Below are positions 1-7,887 of a stretch of 64,000 bases of DNA, piece after piece. The position numbers and the translations under genes were made by a program. This DNA comes from JADJOM01 sp046327715. Lineage in GTDB: Bacteria; Gemmatimonadota; Gemmatimonadetes; Gemmatimonadales; GWC2-71-9. The DNA is taken from NCBI GenBank assembly GCA_046327715.1, contig JAXLXY010000001.1, forward strand, positions 406,652 through 470,651, given 5' to 3'. Below the pieces are notes generated by a model. The model made no database searches. It was not told where the DNA came from and saw only the letters and a list, made by a program, of their open reading frames with translations. Position 1 is the stretch's first letter; every line of letters starts with the position of its first letter.

Positions 1-1777
1 GGGCGCGGTCGGCGCCCTCGGCCGCGGCGCGGGCCTCGGTCCAGGCCTCGTCGGAATACCCGAGCGCCGAGAGCCGGTCGCGCAGGGCCCGGGTCTCCGC
101 CTCCCGCCCGGTCAGCTCGCGCTCAGCCGCCTCTGCCTCGCCCACCAGCGCCTCGGCGCGCTCCGCCGCCACCCGGAGCCGCTCCGCCTGCAGCGCCACC
201 GGATCGAGCGCGGCGAGCATCCGCCGCACCTCGCTGTGGCGGTTGGGGTCGTAGTTGGCCGGTCCCTGCTGGGCCACCAGGGCGAGTTCCGCCGCCCGCG
301 CATCGAGCCGAAGCAGCTCGGCGGTCAGCCCGGGCCCCTCCTGGGCCTGGGTCTCGATTCGCGCCAGCTCGGCGCTCGCGTGGGCCAGGGTCTTCTCTGC
401 CTCGGCCCGCTGCCGCTCCAGCTCCTTGAGTTCCGCCGGCTCGGCGGCCAGCTGGTCGATGCGCGACTTGAAGTAGTTCCCGTTGAACAGCACGTCCTGC
501 AGCTGGCGGTCGAGGATGCCCACGACGTTGGGATACTCCTTCCCCAGCGGCCGCTCGCAGGTGGGGCAGGCGCCGTCGGGGCCGGCCTGGGTGATCTTGT
601 CGAGCTGGTCCTTGAGCTCCTTGTACTGGTCCCGCAGGGCCTCGCGCTTGGTGCGGGCGTCCTGGAGGTCGCGGTCCCAGGCGGACCGCCGCTCCCGCGC
701 CGACTCCTCGAGCGCTTCGTGCCGCTGCCGGTATTCCGCCAGCCGCACCCGGGCCCGCTCCAGCAGCTCGGGCGCCGGCAGGCGCGCGGCGCGGGCCCGC
801 ACCTGCTGCAGCAGCGCCTTGGTCTCCTCGAGCTGGGCCTGCGCCACCTGGCGCTTGGCGTACTGGCCCGCCAGCTCGTCGAGGCGGTGCCGCTCGGCCC
901 GCAGCTCCTCGAGGGGCGCCAGCTCCTGCCGCAGCCCCTCCAGCCGGCCCCGCGCCTCGTTGGCGCCGACCAGCTCCCGGTCGAGCTGCTGGAACCGCTC
1001 CCGCGCGGTCTGCACCCGGTGCTCCGCCAGGCGGAGGTCGCCCTGGATGGTGGCAACCTGGTCGCGCTTGGCCTGCATCTCCTGCCAGCGCGGCGCCACC
1101 TCGCCCCGGCGGCGCTCGGCCGCCTCGATTGCGGCCGCCGCCTCCGCCACCAGCCGCGCGGCGGTGGACTGCCGCTCGGCGGCCTGCGCCGCCTCGCGCT
1201 CGAGCTCCGCCGGGTCAGGGAGCTGGGCCTCGAGCGCGCCGAGGGTGGCGCGGAGGCGGGTGCGCTCCTCCCGGAGGCGCTCCTGGGCCCGCTGCAGCCG
1301 GTCGTAGCCGAGGACACGCGCCAGGAACTGGGCGCGCTCCACCGGCTTCATGGCCGCCATCACCGCCAGCTGCTTCTGGCCGGTGAAGTACGTGTTGAAG
1401 AACTCCTCGCGGGTCATGCCGAGCAGGCGGCCCACCTTCTCGGTGACGGCCTGCAGGCTGTTGGCGACCGGGGCGGTGTCGTTGTCCTGGAACAGCTCGG
1501 CGCCATTGAGGGTCCGGACCGCGCGGTAGCGGTGCGGTCCGAGGGCAAAGTCGAGCTCCACCCGCACCGGCGCGCGGGGGCCCGCGCCCCGGCGGCGGAT
1601 GGTCTCGCGCGTGCCGCGCGCCGCGTCGGCGCCATAGAGCGCCCACGCGATGGCCTCAAGCAGGGTGGTCTTCCCCGCCCCGTTGGGCCCGATGATGCCG
1701 GTGAGCCCCGCGCCAAGGATGAGTTCGGTGTCCTCGTGCTGGCGGAAGTTGAGCAGGCGGAGGCGCTCGATCTGCAT
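1..1777 (-). CDS. sbcC: SbcC/Rad50-type exonuclease subunit, 3' end beyond window
   Basis: This is the ATPase/coiled-coil subunit of the SbcCD (Mre11-Rad50 type) nuclease, which trims hairpins and DNA ends. The protein starts MQIERLRLLNFRQHE and has a Walker A GPNGAGKTT at about residues 31-39. A Q-loop-like YFTGQKQ lies near residue 127. Long Arg/Glu/Ala-rich coiled coil surrounds a zinc-hook CPTC (Cys404 and Cys407). The frame is open to base 1, so 592 residues are visible and the C-terminal ATPase half (signature and Walker B) is outside. The ATG at 1777 overlaps the sbcD stop by one base (TGATG), indicating translational coupling. Family identity is certain. The subfamily name sbcC is inferred from pairing with sbcD. 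Confidence 0.95.
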   Translation of the reverse strand, partial: MQIERLRLLNFRQHEDTELILGAGLTGIIGPNGAGKTTLLEAIAWALYGADAARGTRETIRRRGAGPRAPVRVELDFALGPHRYRAVRTLNGAELFQDNDTAPVANSLQAVTEKVGRLLGMTREEFFNTYFTGQKQLAVMAAMKPVERAQFLARVLGYDRLQRAQERLREERTRLRATLGALEAQLPDPAELEREAAQAAERQSTAARLVAEAAAAIEAAERRRGEVAPRWQEMQAKRDQVATIQGDLRLAEHRVQTARERFQQLDRELVGANEARGRLEGLRQELAPLEELRAERHRLDELAGQYAKRQVAQAQLEETKALLQQVRARAARLPAPELLERARVRLAEYRQRHEALEESARERRSAWDRDLQDARTKREALRDQYKELKDQLDKITQAGPDGACPTCERPLGKEYPNVVGILDRQLQDVLFNGNYFKSRIDQLAAEPAELKELERQRAEAEKTLAHASAELARIETQAQEGPGLTAELLRLDARAAELALVAQQGPANYDPNRHSEVRRMLAALDPVALQAERLRVAAERAEALVGEAEAAERELTGREAETRALRDRLSALGYSDEAWTEARAAAEGADRA

Positions 1778-2955
1778 CAGCCCTCCACCCAGTCTCGCTC
1801 GACCTGCGCCATCGTCTCCACCCCGAGGCGGACGAACGCCTCCCGGTCCACCTCGCCGGGCAGGAGCCGGCGGCCGAGGTAGTCCCCGACGATCTCCGGC
1901 AGCGTCTGGCGCCGGCCCGGCGCGCCGACGCCCACCTCGCGATGGGATTCGGGCCGCCGGAGGTCGAGCTGGTAGTGGAGCGCGGCCGACTTGTACCCAC
2001 GGATCGCGGCGTAGTTGAGCTCCCGCCCGGTGTGCCGCGGCACGTTCCGGACCACCTGCCGGAGCACCTGGTCGGCGTATCCGCCGGGGACCGCCTCGAG
2101 CGCGCGCGCGAGCTCCGCGTCGATCTCCGCCCCGCTCCGGCCGGCGCCGTCGATGGCCGGCAGGTCGAGGACCCGCCGGGCCAGCGGGACGGGCCGCCGC
2201 TCCACGGCGCCGGTCTCCAGGTCCACCAGCAGCCAGCCCTTGCCCGAGATGCGCTGCTCCCGCTCGTCGGCCAGTTCGCCCCAGGGATTCGGGCTCACGT
2301 ACTCGAGCGCACCGCTGTACCAGACCCGCGGCGCCACCTCCCGCTGCACGTGGTAATGCCCCAGCGCCACGTAACCCCAGCCGCCACGCGCCAGCTCATC
2401 CCGGGCCAGGAGGGCGCCGCCGTACTCGGCGGAGGAGCGATCGGCCGGGAAGATGCCCTCCACCTCGCCGTGCAGCATCAGCACCTGGTGCCGCTCGCCG
2501 CCCTCCGGCCGCAGGACGGGCCGCTCGCCGGTGATCAGCGCCATGTGCGGCACGGCGAGCACCGAGAGGTCGAGGCGCGGCCACGCGAGCCGCCGGGGTT
2601 CGTCGGCCACGACATCGGCGCCCAGGCTCTCGAACAGGCCGAGGATCGAGCCCGTCTCGGTGGAGCGCGGGGTGTCGTGGTTGCCGGCGAGGAGGACCAG
2701 GGGCGCGTCGGGCAGCGCCTCGCGCAGGCGGTGGAACTGCTGGAAGGCAAACAGGATCGAGTGGTTGGTGGGACGCACGGAGTGGAAGAGGTCGCCCGCC
2801 ACCAGGATCGCCGCGGGCCGGGCCTCGATCACCTGGTCCACCGCCCGGCGGCAGGCGTGCGCCACGTCGGCCTCACGCTGGTTGAGGCCGGTGGCGGTCT
2901 GGCGATGGAACTGGCGGAAGCCGAGATGCAGGTCGGCGAGGTGCGCGATCTTCAC
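1777..2955 (-). CDS. sbcD: SbcD/Mre11-type nuclease subunit
   Basis: This 392-residue metallophosphoesterase is the nuclease partner of SbcC. Conserved phosphoesterase motifs appear in order: ADLHLG (near residue 7), GDLFHS, GNHDTPRS, a LHGEVEG segment and GHYHVQ, which supply the two-metal site. I chose the GTG at 2955 because translation from it begins VKIAHLADLHLG, exactly where the family begins; an upstream extension would run into the divergent promoter. There is no Shine-Dalgarno sequence before this GTG, but a TAGAAT hexamer sits 7 nt upstream, so the message may be leaderless. The gene is followed directly, with a 1-nt overlap, by sbcC. Confidence 0.95.
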   Translation of the reverse strand: MKIAHLADLHLGFRQFHRQTATGLNQREADVAHACRRAVDQVIEARPAAILVAGDLFHSVRPTNHSILFAFQQFHRLREALPDAPLVLLAGNHDTPRSTETGSILGLFESLGADVVADEPRRLAWPRLDLSVLAVPHMALITGERPVLRPEGGERHQVLMLHGEVEGIFPADRSSAEYGGALLARDELARGGWGYVALGHYHVQREVAPRVWYSGALEYVSPNPWGELADEREQRISGKGWLLVDLETGAVERRPVPLARRVLDLPAIDGAGRSGAEIDAELARALEAVPGGYADQVLRQVVRNVPRHTGRELNYAAIRGYKSAALHYQLDLRRPESHREVGVGAPGRRQTLPEIVGDYLGRRLLPGEVDREAFVRLGVETMAQVERDWVEG

Positions 2956-2962
2956 GGGGGGA

Positions 2963-2968
2963 ATTCTA
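2963..2968 (-). promoter_or_regulatory. Candidate -10 box of sbcD, leaderless geometry
   Basis: TAGAAT on the minus strand ends 7 nt before the GTG of sbcD. A start point 7-8 nt downstream of a -10 box would fall on the start codon. No convincing -35 box and no Shine-Dalgarno sequence are visible. The same spacing is found at three other genes in this window. Confidence 0.4.
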
Positions 2969-3036
2969 AGGAGGGAGGTAGCGGGCGTAAGAGGCGAATC
3001 CGCGGGGGCAGGGACCGGCGGGACGCATCCTATTAC

Positions 3037-3056
3037 ATTGATATCCTTACAATATT
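3037..3056 (+). promoter_or_regulatory. AT-rich promoter/operator of the marR-like gene
   Basis: This short AT-rich patch in very GC-rich DNA lies between the divergent sbcD and marR-like genes. It contains ATTG-N9-CAAT (3037-3053), a dyad that could be an operator, and TACAAT (3048-3053), a plausible -10. AATATT (3051-3056) is itself a palindrome. Autoregulation by the adjacent MarR protein is inferred from family habit. Confidence 0.4.
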
Positions 3057-3073
3057 CCCTCGCGAGGTGTTCC

Positions 3074-3559
3074 CTGCCCCCCCAGCTCACCCCCGCCCGG
3101 CACCCCGAGGCCACCGCGATCGTCCAGGGCCTGCGCCGGATCGTGCACGCCCTGGAGCGGTATTCCCGGGAGGTCCGCCGGGACTACGGACTCACCGCCC
3201 CCCAGCTGTGGGCGCTGGCCACCCTGCACCGGCACGGTCCCGTCACCACCGGGAGGCTGGCGGCGGCGCTCCACGTCCACCAGAGCAGCGCCTCCGTGCT
3301 CCTGCAGCGGATGGAACGCCGGGGCCTGGTGCGGCGGAGCCGGGCGCGGGAGGACCGTCGACGGGTCCGGGTGGAACTGACCGAGCGGGGCGCGGCGCTC
3401 GCGCGGGAGGCGCCACAGCCGGCCCAGGGCCGCCTGCTGCACGCCCTGGCCGGCATGCCCCTCGCCCGGGTGCGCGAGATTCGCGGCGCAGTCGATGACC
3501 TCGTGAAGGCCATGGAGGCGGATCGGGTCGAGGCCCGCTTCTTCTTCTCCGATGGCTGA
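3074..3559 (+). CDS. MarR-family transcriptional regulator
   Basis: This winged-helix regulator is about 161 residues long. The MarR core is clear: an N-terminal dimerisation helix (RRIVHALERYSREV), the helix-turn-helix TTGRLAAALHVHQSSASVLLQ, and the wing with DRRRVRVELTERG. The start is uncertain. No ATG or GTG lies at a sensible place, and the best candidate is CTG at 3074 preceded by GAGGTG; TTG at 3038 would fall inside the apparent promoter. The gene overlaps the next one by 8 nt, so the two are probably cotranscribed. The ligand is unknown. Likely targets are its own promoter and the divergent sbcDC promoter, which is inference. Confidence 0.85.
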   Translation: MPPQLTPARHPEATAIVQGLRRIVHALERYSREVRRDYGLTAPQLWALATLHRHGPVTTGRLAAALHVHQSSASVLLQRMERRGLVRRSRAREDRRRVRVELTERGAALAREAPQPAQGRLLHALAGMPLARVREIRGAVDDLVKAMEADRVEARFFFSDG

Positions 3560-3956
3560 CCCGATCGCCGAGGCTCCCGCCGACGCCGGACTGCGCCGGC
3601 TGATGCTGCGAGGCATCGGCGCGCCTCCGGTGCCGCTCCTGGTCCCGGTCCGCCACCTCGGGCCCTGGACCCGGCTGTGGCGGGCCGCGCTCGGTTGCCT
3701 CGGCGGGCTCGCCGTGGCGATCGCAGCACTGCCCATCCCGATCATCCACCTGGTGCTGCCGCCGGTGGCCCTCGTGGCCGGGGTGGTACTGGGCCTCCGG
3801 CGGGGCATGGTGCGAACCCTCTTCGGCGCCGCACACGGCCCCTGCCCCTGCTGCGGGCAGGAACAGGGGCTGGGCCTCACCGGGACGCCCTACGGCCTGC
3901 CGCGGGAGCTCAAGTGCCATGCCTGCCGGCAGTTGCTGAGCCTGGAGGCAGCCTAG
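3552..3956 (+). CDS. Small membrane protein with C-terminal zinc-ribbon-like cysteines
   Basis: I do not recognise this 134-residue family. A cytoplasmic-looking N-terminus is followed by a hydrophobic stretch from about residue 52 to 80 (GLAVAIAALPIPIIHLVLPP then VALVAGVVLGL), long enough for one or two membrane passes. A C-terminal domain carries CPCCG and CHAC pairs, typical of a four-cysteine zinc ribbon. The start ATG lies inside the end of the marR-like gene (8-nt overlap), so it is probably translated from the same mRNA. The domain layout suggests a membrane-tethered metal- or nucleic-acid-binding role, but no function can be assigned. Confidence 0.75.
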   Translation: MADPIAEAPADAGLRRLMLRGIGAPPVPLLVPVRHLGPWTRLWRAALGCLGGLAVAIAALPIPIIHLVLPPVALVAGVVLGLRRGMVRTLFGAAHGPCPCCGQEQGLGLTGTPYGLPRELKCHACRQLLSLEAA

Positions 3957-4070
3957 TGCGACTCACCCCGTCGGTGGCCGTCCGGCGGACGGGCGCCGGG
4001 AGGGGCGAATACCCGACCCCGGCCATGGCCGTTCGCCGGAGGATGCTGGCCCGCCCCGGGTCTCCCGCCC

Positions 4071-4076
4071 TACACT
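4071..4076 (+). promoter_or_regulatory. Candidate -10 box, leaderless geometry
   Basis: TACACT ends 8 nt before the ATG at 4085, and there is no Shine-Dalgarno sequence between them. A start point at or next to the ATG is expected from this spacing. Confidence 0.4.
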
Positions 4077-4084
4077 TCAGGCAC

Positions 4085-6985
4085 ATGCCCGTGATCCGAC
4101 TCGGTGGCCGGCTGGCCAGTTGCCTGATCCTCTCGGTGGTGGCGTCTGCCGCCGCGGCGCAGGCGCGGCCGGCGCGCGACACCACGCTCCTCCTGCGAGA
4201 GCTGGCCGCGGCCCAGGACACGGCGCGGGTGCCCCTGCTGCTCGAACTGGCGGGGCTGCGGGCGCAACAGCCCGCCGAGGTCCTCCGGCTCGCCGATGAG
4301 GCCCTCACCCAGCTGCACGGACACCCGGCACCCGCGTTCGAGGCGCGGGCCCGCCTGTTGCGGGCGACCGCGCTCGAGGTGCAGGGGGAATACCCCATGT
4401 CGCTGGCGGAGGCGGAGCGCGCCGAGTCGCTGGCCATGACCCTGCACGCCGACTCCCTCCGGGATGCGGCGAGCCTGGCCGCGGGGCGCGCCCTGTGGCG
4501 CCTGTCGCGGTTCACCCCCGCGCTGGCCCGGGCCGAGTCGGCGGTGGCCCGCCTGGCAACCCGCGGGCCCTCGATCGCGCTGGCCCGCGGCTACAACCTC
4601 ATCGGCGGCATCCAGCACAGCATGGGCAAGCTGGACGCGGCGCTCGACCGGTACCTGGCGGCGCTGCGCCTCGGGGAGGAGCTCCGGGACGAGGAGATGA
4701 TCGCCCGGGCGCACAACAACATCGGGCTGGTCTACTGGGACCTCGGCCGCAACACCGATGCGCTGGCGGCCCTGCAGCGGGCCCTGGCGCTGCTCGAGCG
4801 GGGCGCCAGGCCGAGCCTCACCAACACCCTCAACAACATCGGGTTGGTGCTGCTCGAGCTGCGCCGGCCGCGCGAGGCCATCCCCTACCTCGAGCGCGCC
4901 CTGGTCCTGGACCGCGCCTCGGGTGACCGGTTCGGGCAGGCGAAGGAGCTGAGCAACCTGGGCGGGTGCTACAAGGAGCTGAAGCAGTTCGACCGCGCCA
5001 CGGAATACCAGCGTCAGGCACTGGCCCTCCGGGAGGAGATCGGGGACAAGGACGGCGTGGCCCGCACCCGGGGGGCACTGGCGGAGCTCGCGCTTGCGGC
5101 GGGCGACACGATCGGGGCCATCCGGATGCTGGAGCAGGCCAGCGCGCTGGCCCGGGAACTCCAGAGCTCCCTGGACGAGGCGGACCAGCTCGACACCCTG
5201 GTCCGGCTCAAGACCGTCACGGGCGACACCGCGGGCGCCTTCCGGGCGCTGGAGCGCCTCCATGCCCTGACGGTGGCCCTCTCCGACAGCGCCCTGAGCC
5301 GGCGGACGGCCGAACTGGACGCGCAGTACCAGGCCCGGGAACGGGAACGCGAGCTGGAAGCGGCCCGGACCGAGGCGGAGGAACGCCAGCGCGACCTCTG
5401 GTTTCTGGTTGCCGGGACCATCGTGCTGGCCACCGCCCTCGGGCTCCTGGCCATGCTCCACGCCCGCAGCGTGCGAGGCCAGCGGGCACTGGCCGAATCG
5501 GAACAACGCTACCGCGCGCTGTTCGAGACGTCCGGGGTGCCGACCCTGCTGCTGGACACCAACGCCCGGCAGGTCCTCGACCTGAATGCACCGGCACGGG
5601 CCCTCGTCGGCCTCGCGACGCGCTCGGAGCCGGTCGACGTCGCGGCGGTGGGACCTGACTGGCTCCGCCAGGCCCTGGACCGGGCGCTGCACCCGGTGAG
5701 CGGGGGCCACCTGGCGCTCGAGGACCGCTGGACCGGGCCCGACGGCCAGCTCCGCTGGACGGAGATCCGCGGCAGCGAGGTGGCGCTCGGCGGCCGGGCC
5801 TGCCGCCTGGTGACCCTGCGTGACGCCACGGCGGTTCGGGCCGAGGAAGAGGCGCGGCAGCGCGAGGAGAAGCTGCGATCGCTCGGCGTGCTTGCCGGCG
5901 GGATCGCCCATGACTTCAACAACGCGCTCACCTCCATCCTCGGCCACGTCGCCCTTGCCAAGGACGCCGATCCCGCCGAGCGCGCGGAGCTGCTCGACTG
6001 CGCGGAGCAGGCCGCCGTCGGGGCGAGCCGCCTCACGGTGCAGCTGCTGGCGTTCGCCAAGGGCGGCCAGCCGCAGCGGCGGCCCACCGACCTGGCCCGC
6101 CTGCTGCGCGATGCGGTGGCACTCGCCGGCGCGGGCTCGCACATGCGGGTGGACTTCGAGCTGCCCGCCGACCTGTGGCCCGGGCAGGTGGACCCCGGCC
6201 AGTTCAGCCAGGTGGTCAGCAACCTGGTGATCAATGCCACCCAGGCCACCGGCGAGGGTGGGCGGCTGCTGATCACCGCCACGAACGTCCTCGACTCCGC
6301 GGCGGGCACCACCGATCCCGCGGGCCAGCGCTTCGTCCGGATCGACTTCCGCGACAACGGCTCCGGCATCCCTGCCGCCATCCGGGACCGGGTCTTCGAG
6401 CCGTACTTCACCACCAAGCGGGGCGGCAATGGCCTCGGGCTGGCCACGGCGTTCACGATCTGCCAGAACCATGGCGGCCGGCTCACCTGCGCGTCCGAGG
6501 AGGGGCGCGGCACCACCTTCTCCGCCTTCCTCCCCGCGGCCGCCGAGGCCCCCGCGGCGCCCGAGGCCGTCGCGGCCGTCACGCCCGTCGGCGGCGGCAG
6601 GATCCTGGTCCTGGAGGACGAACCGCTGGTGCAGAACGTCCTGCGCCGCACGTTGCAGCAGTGGGGCTACGACGTCGAGGTCGTGCCCGAGGGCCGGCTC
6701 GCCGTCGAGCGCTACCTCGAGCGGCGGCGGGCGGGAGCGCCGTTCGACCTGCTCATCATGGACCTGACGATCCCGGGCGGGATGGGCGGGCGCCAGGCGC
6801 TGGCGGAGATCCATGCGCACGACCCCGGGGCCCGCGCCATCGTGGCCAGCGGCTATTCGGATGACCCGACCATGGCCGACTTCGGTGCCGCGGGCTTTGC
6901 CGCGGCCCTCGCCAAGCCCTTCCTGCCCGCTGACCTCGCGCGGGTGCTCGCGCGGGTCCAGGCGGGCGCCCCCCGGCCCGGCTGA
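4085..6985 (+). CDS. Periplasmic-TPR hybrid sensor histidine kinase with PAS and receiver domains
   Basis: This is a 966-residue membrane hybrid kinase. It has a signal peptide (residues 1-25, ending AAAAQA), then about 350 residues of tetratricopeptide repeats (signatures such as ARAHNNIGLVYWDLGRNTDA). A short charged coiled coil precedes one transmembrane helix near residues 438-459. A PAS-like domain follows at about 475-590. The phospho-accepting His609 lies in LAGGIAHDFNNALTS. The HATPase_c domain shows NLVINATQA, DNGSGIP and GNGLGLAT. The C-terminal receiver (from about 839) has acid residues in VLEDEP, phospho-acceptor Asp893 in IMDLTIPGG, and a conserved AKPF lysine. The TPR part is predicted to be outside the cytoplasm and so is a candidate protein- or envelope-sensing module. 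No dedicated output regulator is adjacent, so its target is unknown. Confidence 0.9.
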   Translation: MPVIRLGGRLASCLILSVVASAAAAQARPARDTTLLLRELAAAQDTARVPLLLELAGLRAQQPAEVLRLADEALTQLHGHPAPAFEARARLLRATALEVQGEYPMSLAEAERAESLAMTLHADSLRDAASLAAGRALWRLSRFTPALARAESAVARLATRGPSIALARGYNLIGGIQHSMGKLDAALDRYLAALRLGEELRDEEMIARAHNNIGLVYWDLGRNTDALAALQRALALLERGARPSLTNTLNNIGLVLLELRRPREAIPYLERALVLDRASGDRFGQAKELSNLGGCYKELKQFDRATEYQRQALALREEIGDKDGVARTRGALAELALAAGDTIGAIRMLEQASALARELQSSLDEADQLDTLVRLKTVTGDTAGAFRALERLHALTVALSDSALSRRTAELDAQYQARERERELEAARTEAEERQRDLWFLVAGTIVLATALGLLAMLHARSVRGQRALAESEQRYRALFETSGVPTLLLDTNARQVLDLNAPARALVGLATRSEPVDVAAVGPDWLRQALDRALHPVSGGHLALEDRWTGPDGQLRWTEIRGSEVALGGRACRLVTLRDATAVRAEEEARQREEKLRSLGVLAGGIAHDFNNALTSILGHVALAKDADPAERAELLDCAEQAAVGASRLTVQLLAFAKGGQPQRRPTDLARLLRDAVALAGAGSHMRVDFELPADLWPGQVDPGQFSQVVSNLVINATQATGEGGRLLITATNVLDSAAGTTDPAGQRFVRIDFRDNGSGIPAAIRDRVFEPYFTTKRGGNGLGLATAFTICQNHGGRLTCASEEGRGTTFSAFLPAAAEAPAAPEAVAAVTPVGGGRILVLEDEPLVQNVLRRTLQQWGYDVEVVPEGRLAVERYLERRRAGAPFDLLIMDLTIPGGMGGRQALAEIHAHDPGARAIVASGYSDDPTMADFGAAGFAAALAKPFLPADLARVLARVQAGAPRPG

Positions 6986-7033
6986 GCCCGCGCTACCGCG
7001 CCCGTCCCGGCTTCCCCAGCGACGACGCGGGGC

Positions 7034-7039
7034 TATCTT
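7034..7039 (+). promoter_or_regulatory. Candidate -10 box, leaderless geometry
   Basis: TATCTT ends 8 nt before the ATG at 7048, the same spacing as at 4071-4085, and no Shine-Dalgarno sequence intervenes. The spacer is C/G only (CCCCGCCC). Confidence 0.4.
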
Positions 7040-7047
7040 CCCCGCCC

Positions 7048-7815
7048 ATGCGCACCCCCCTCCTGCTGCCGGTCGCCTGGGCGCTGCTTGCCGGCCTCGC
7101 CACCGTCCCCCTGGCCGCGGCGGCGCCCGATGACAGCACCGCCCACTGGTCGGCCACGGCCGAGCTCTCGTACACCGACGTGAACGGGAACAAGGCGCTG
7201 TCGCTCTTCAGCACCGGCTTCGGGTTCAAGCGGCAGGGGGGGCGGGTGTTCGAGCTCGTGTTCCAGACGGGCATGCGCTACGGCAAGAGCGAGGGTGAGG
7301 TCGCGGCGGAGAACTACGACGCCGAGATCAACACCCGTTTCCGGCCGGCCTCGTGGGTCTCGCCGTTCTTCTACACCAAGGCCTCGCGGGACCGGATCCG
7401 GAATCTCGACGTGCGGGTCGCCGCGGCCGCGGGTGCCGAGGTGAACCTGCTGCAGCCCACCGACCAGCGGGTCTCGCTCGGCGTGGCGATCCTGCAGGAC
7501 TACGAGCGTCGCCTGCTGCCGGAGGGGAGCACCTCGGCAGAGACCGTCTCGCTCACGCGGTTCAACCTGCGGTTCGTGGCGCGGCCGATGCTCCGGAAGG
7601 GCGTCACGGCCGAGCACCGCACCCAGTACGAGCCGGTGGCCGGCCACCTCGGCGACTACCTGTTCAGCTCGCAGACCTCGCTGCGGGTGCTGCTCACCGG
7701 CGGGCTGGCCCTGCAGACCAGCTACCAGTACAACTACGACTCCTCGCCCGCCCCGGGCGTCACCAGCCGCTCCGAACGGGCGATCACCACGGGCCTGATC
7801 GTCGAGCTGCGCTAG
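7048..7815 (+). CDS. DUF481 (YdiY-like) outer-membrane beta-barrel protein
   Basis: This 255-residue secreted protein has a clear signal peptide (MRTPLLLPVAWALLAGLA, cleavage near residue 25). Beta-strand-rich, aromatic-ending repeats follow throughout, for example SATAELSYTDVNGNKALS near the mature N-terminus and TSYQYNYDSSPAPG near the end. The final IVELR resembles the terminal strand of an outer-membrane barrel. The pattern matches DUF481/YdiY salt-induced outer-membrane proteins. It is monocistronic and ends 18 nt before a strong bidirectional terminator. The physiological role is unknown. Confidence 0.8.
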   Translation: MRTPLLLPVAWALLAGLATVPLAAAAPDDSTAHWSATAELSYTDVNGNKALSLFSTGFGFKRQGGRVFELVFQTGMRYGKSEGEVAAENYDAEINTRFRPASWVSPFFYTKASRDRIRNLDVRVAAAAGAEVNLLQPTDQRVSLGVAILQDYERRLLPEGSTSAETVSLTRFNLRFVARPMLRKGVTAEHRTQYEPVAGHLGDYLFSSQTSLRVLLTGGLALQTSYQYNYDSSPAPGVTSRSERAITTGLIVELR

Positions 7816-7833
7816 GGCACCGCGCCGGAAACG

Positions 7834-7869
7834 ACGAGGGCTCCGGGCCGATCGGCCCGGAGCCCTCGT
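7834..7869. terminator. Perfect 36-nt palindrome, bidirectional terminator
   Basis: ACGAGGGCTCCGGGCC, GATC and GGCCCGGAGCCCTCGT form a perfect 18+18 palindrome. It sits between two convergent genes (ends at 7815 and 7888), where a two-way terminator is expected. It lacks a strong U-tract, which is common in high-GC genomes. Confidence 0.8.
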
Positions 7870-7887
7870 GGCGTCCGTGGCATCCGG

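Noticed and set aside
236..1882. Long open frame on the plus strand opposite sbcC
   Set aside because: It has low-complexity Arg/Leu/Gly/Ala content and no motif, and lies antisense to a gene with clear ATPase and zinc-hook motifs. Such frames are expected in high-GC DNA.
4070..6820. 916-codon open frame opposite the TPR hybrid kinase
   Set aside because: No recognisable domain; complementary to conserved kinase motifs.
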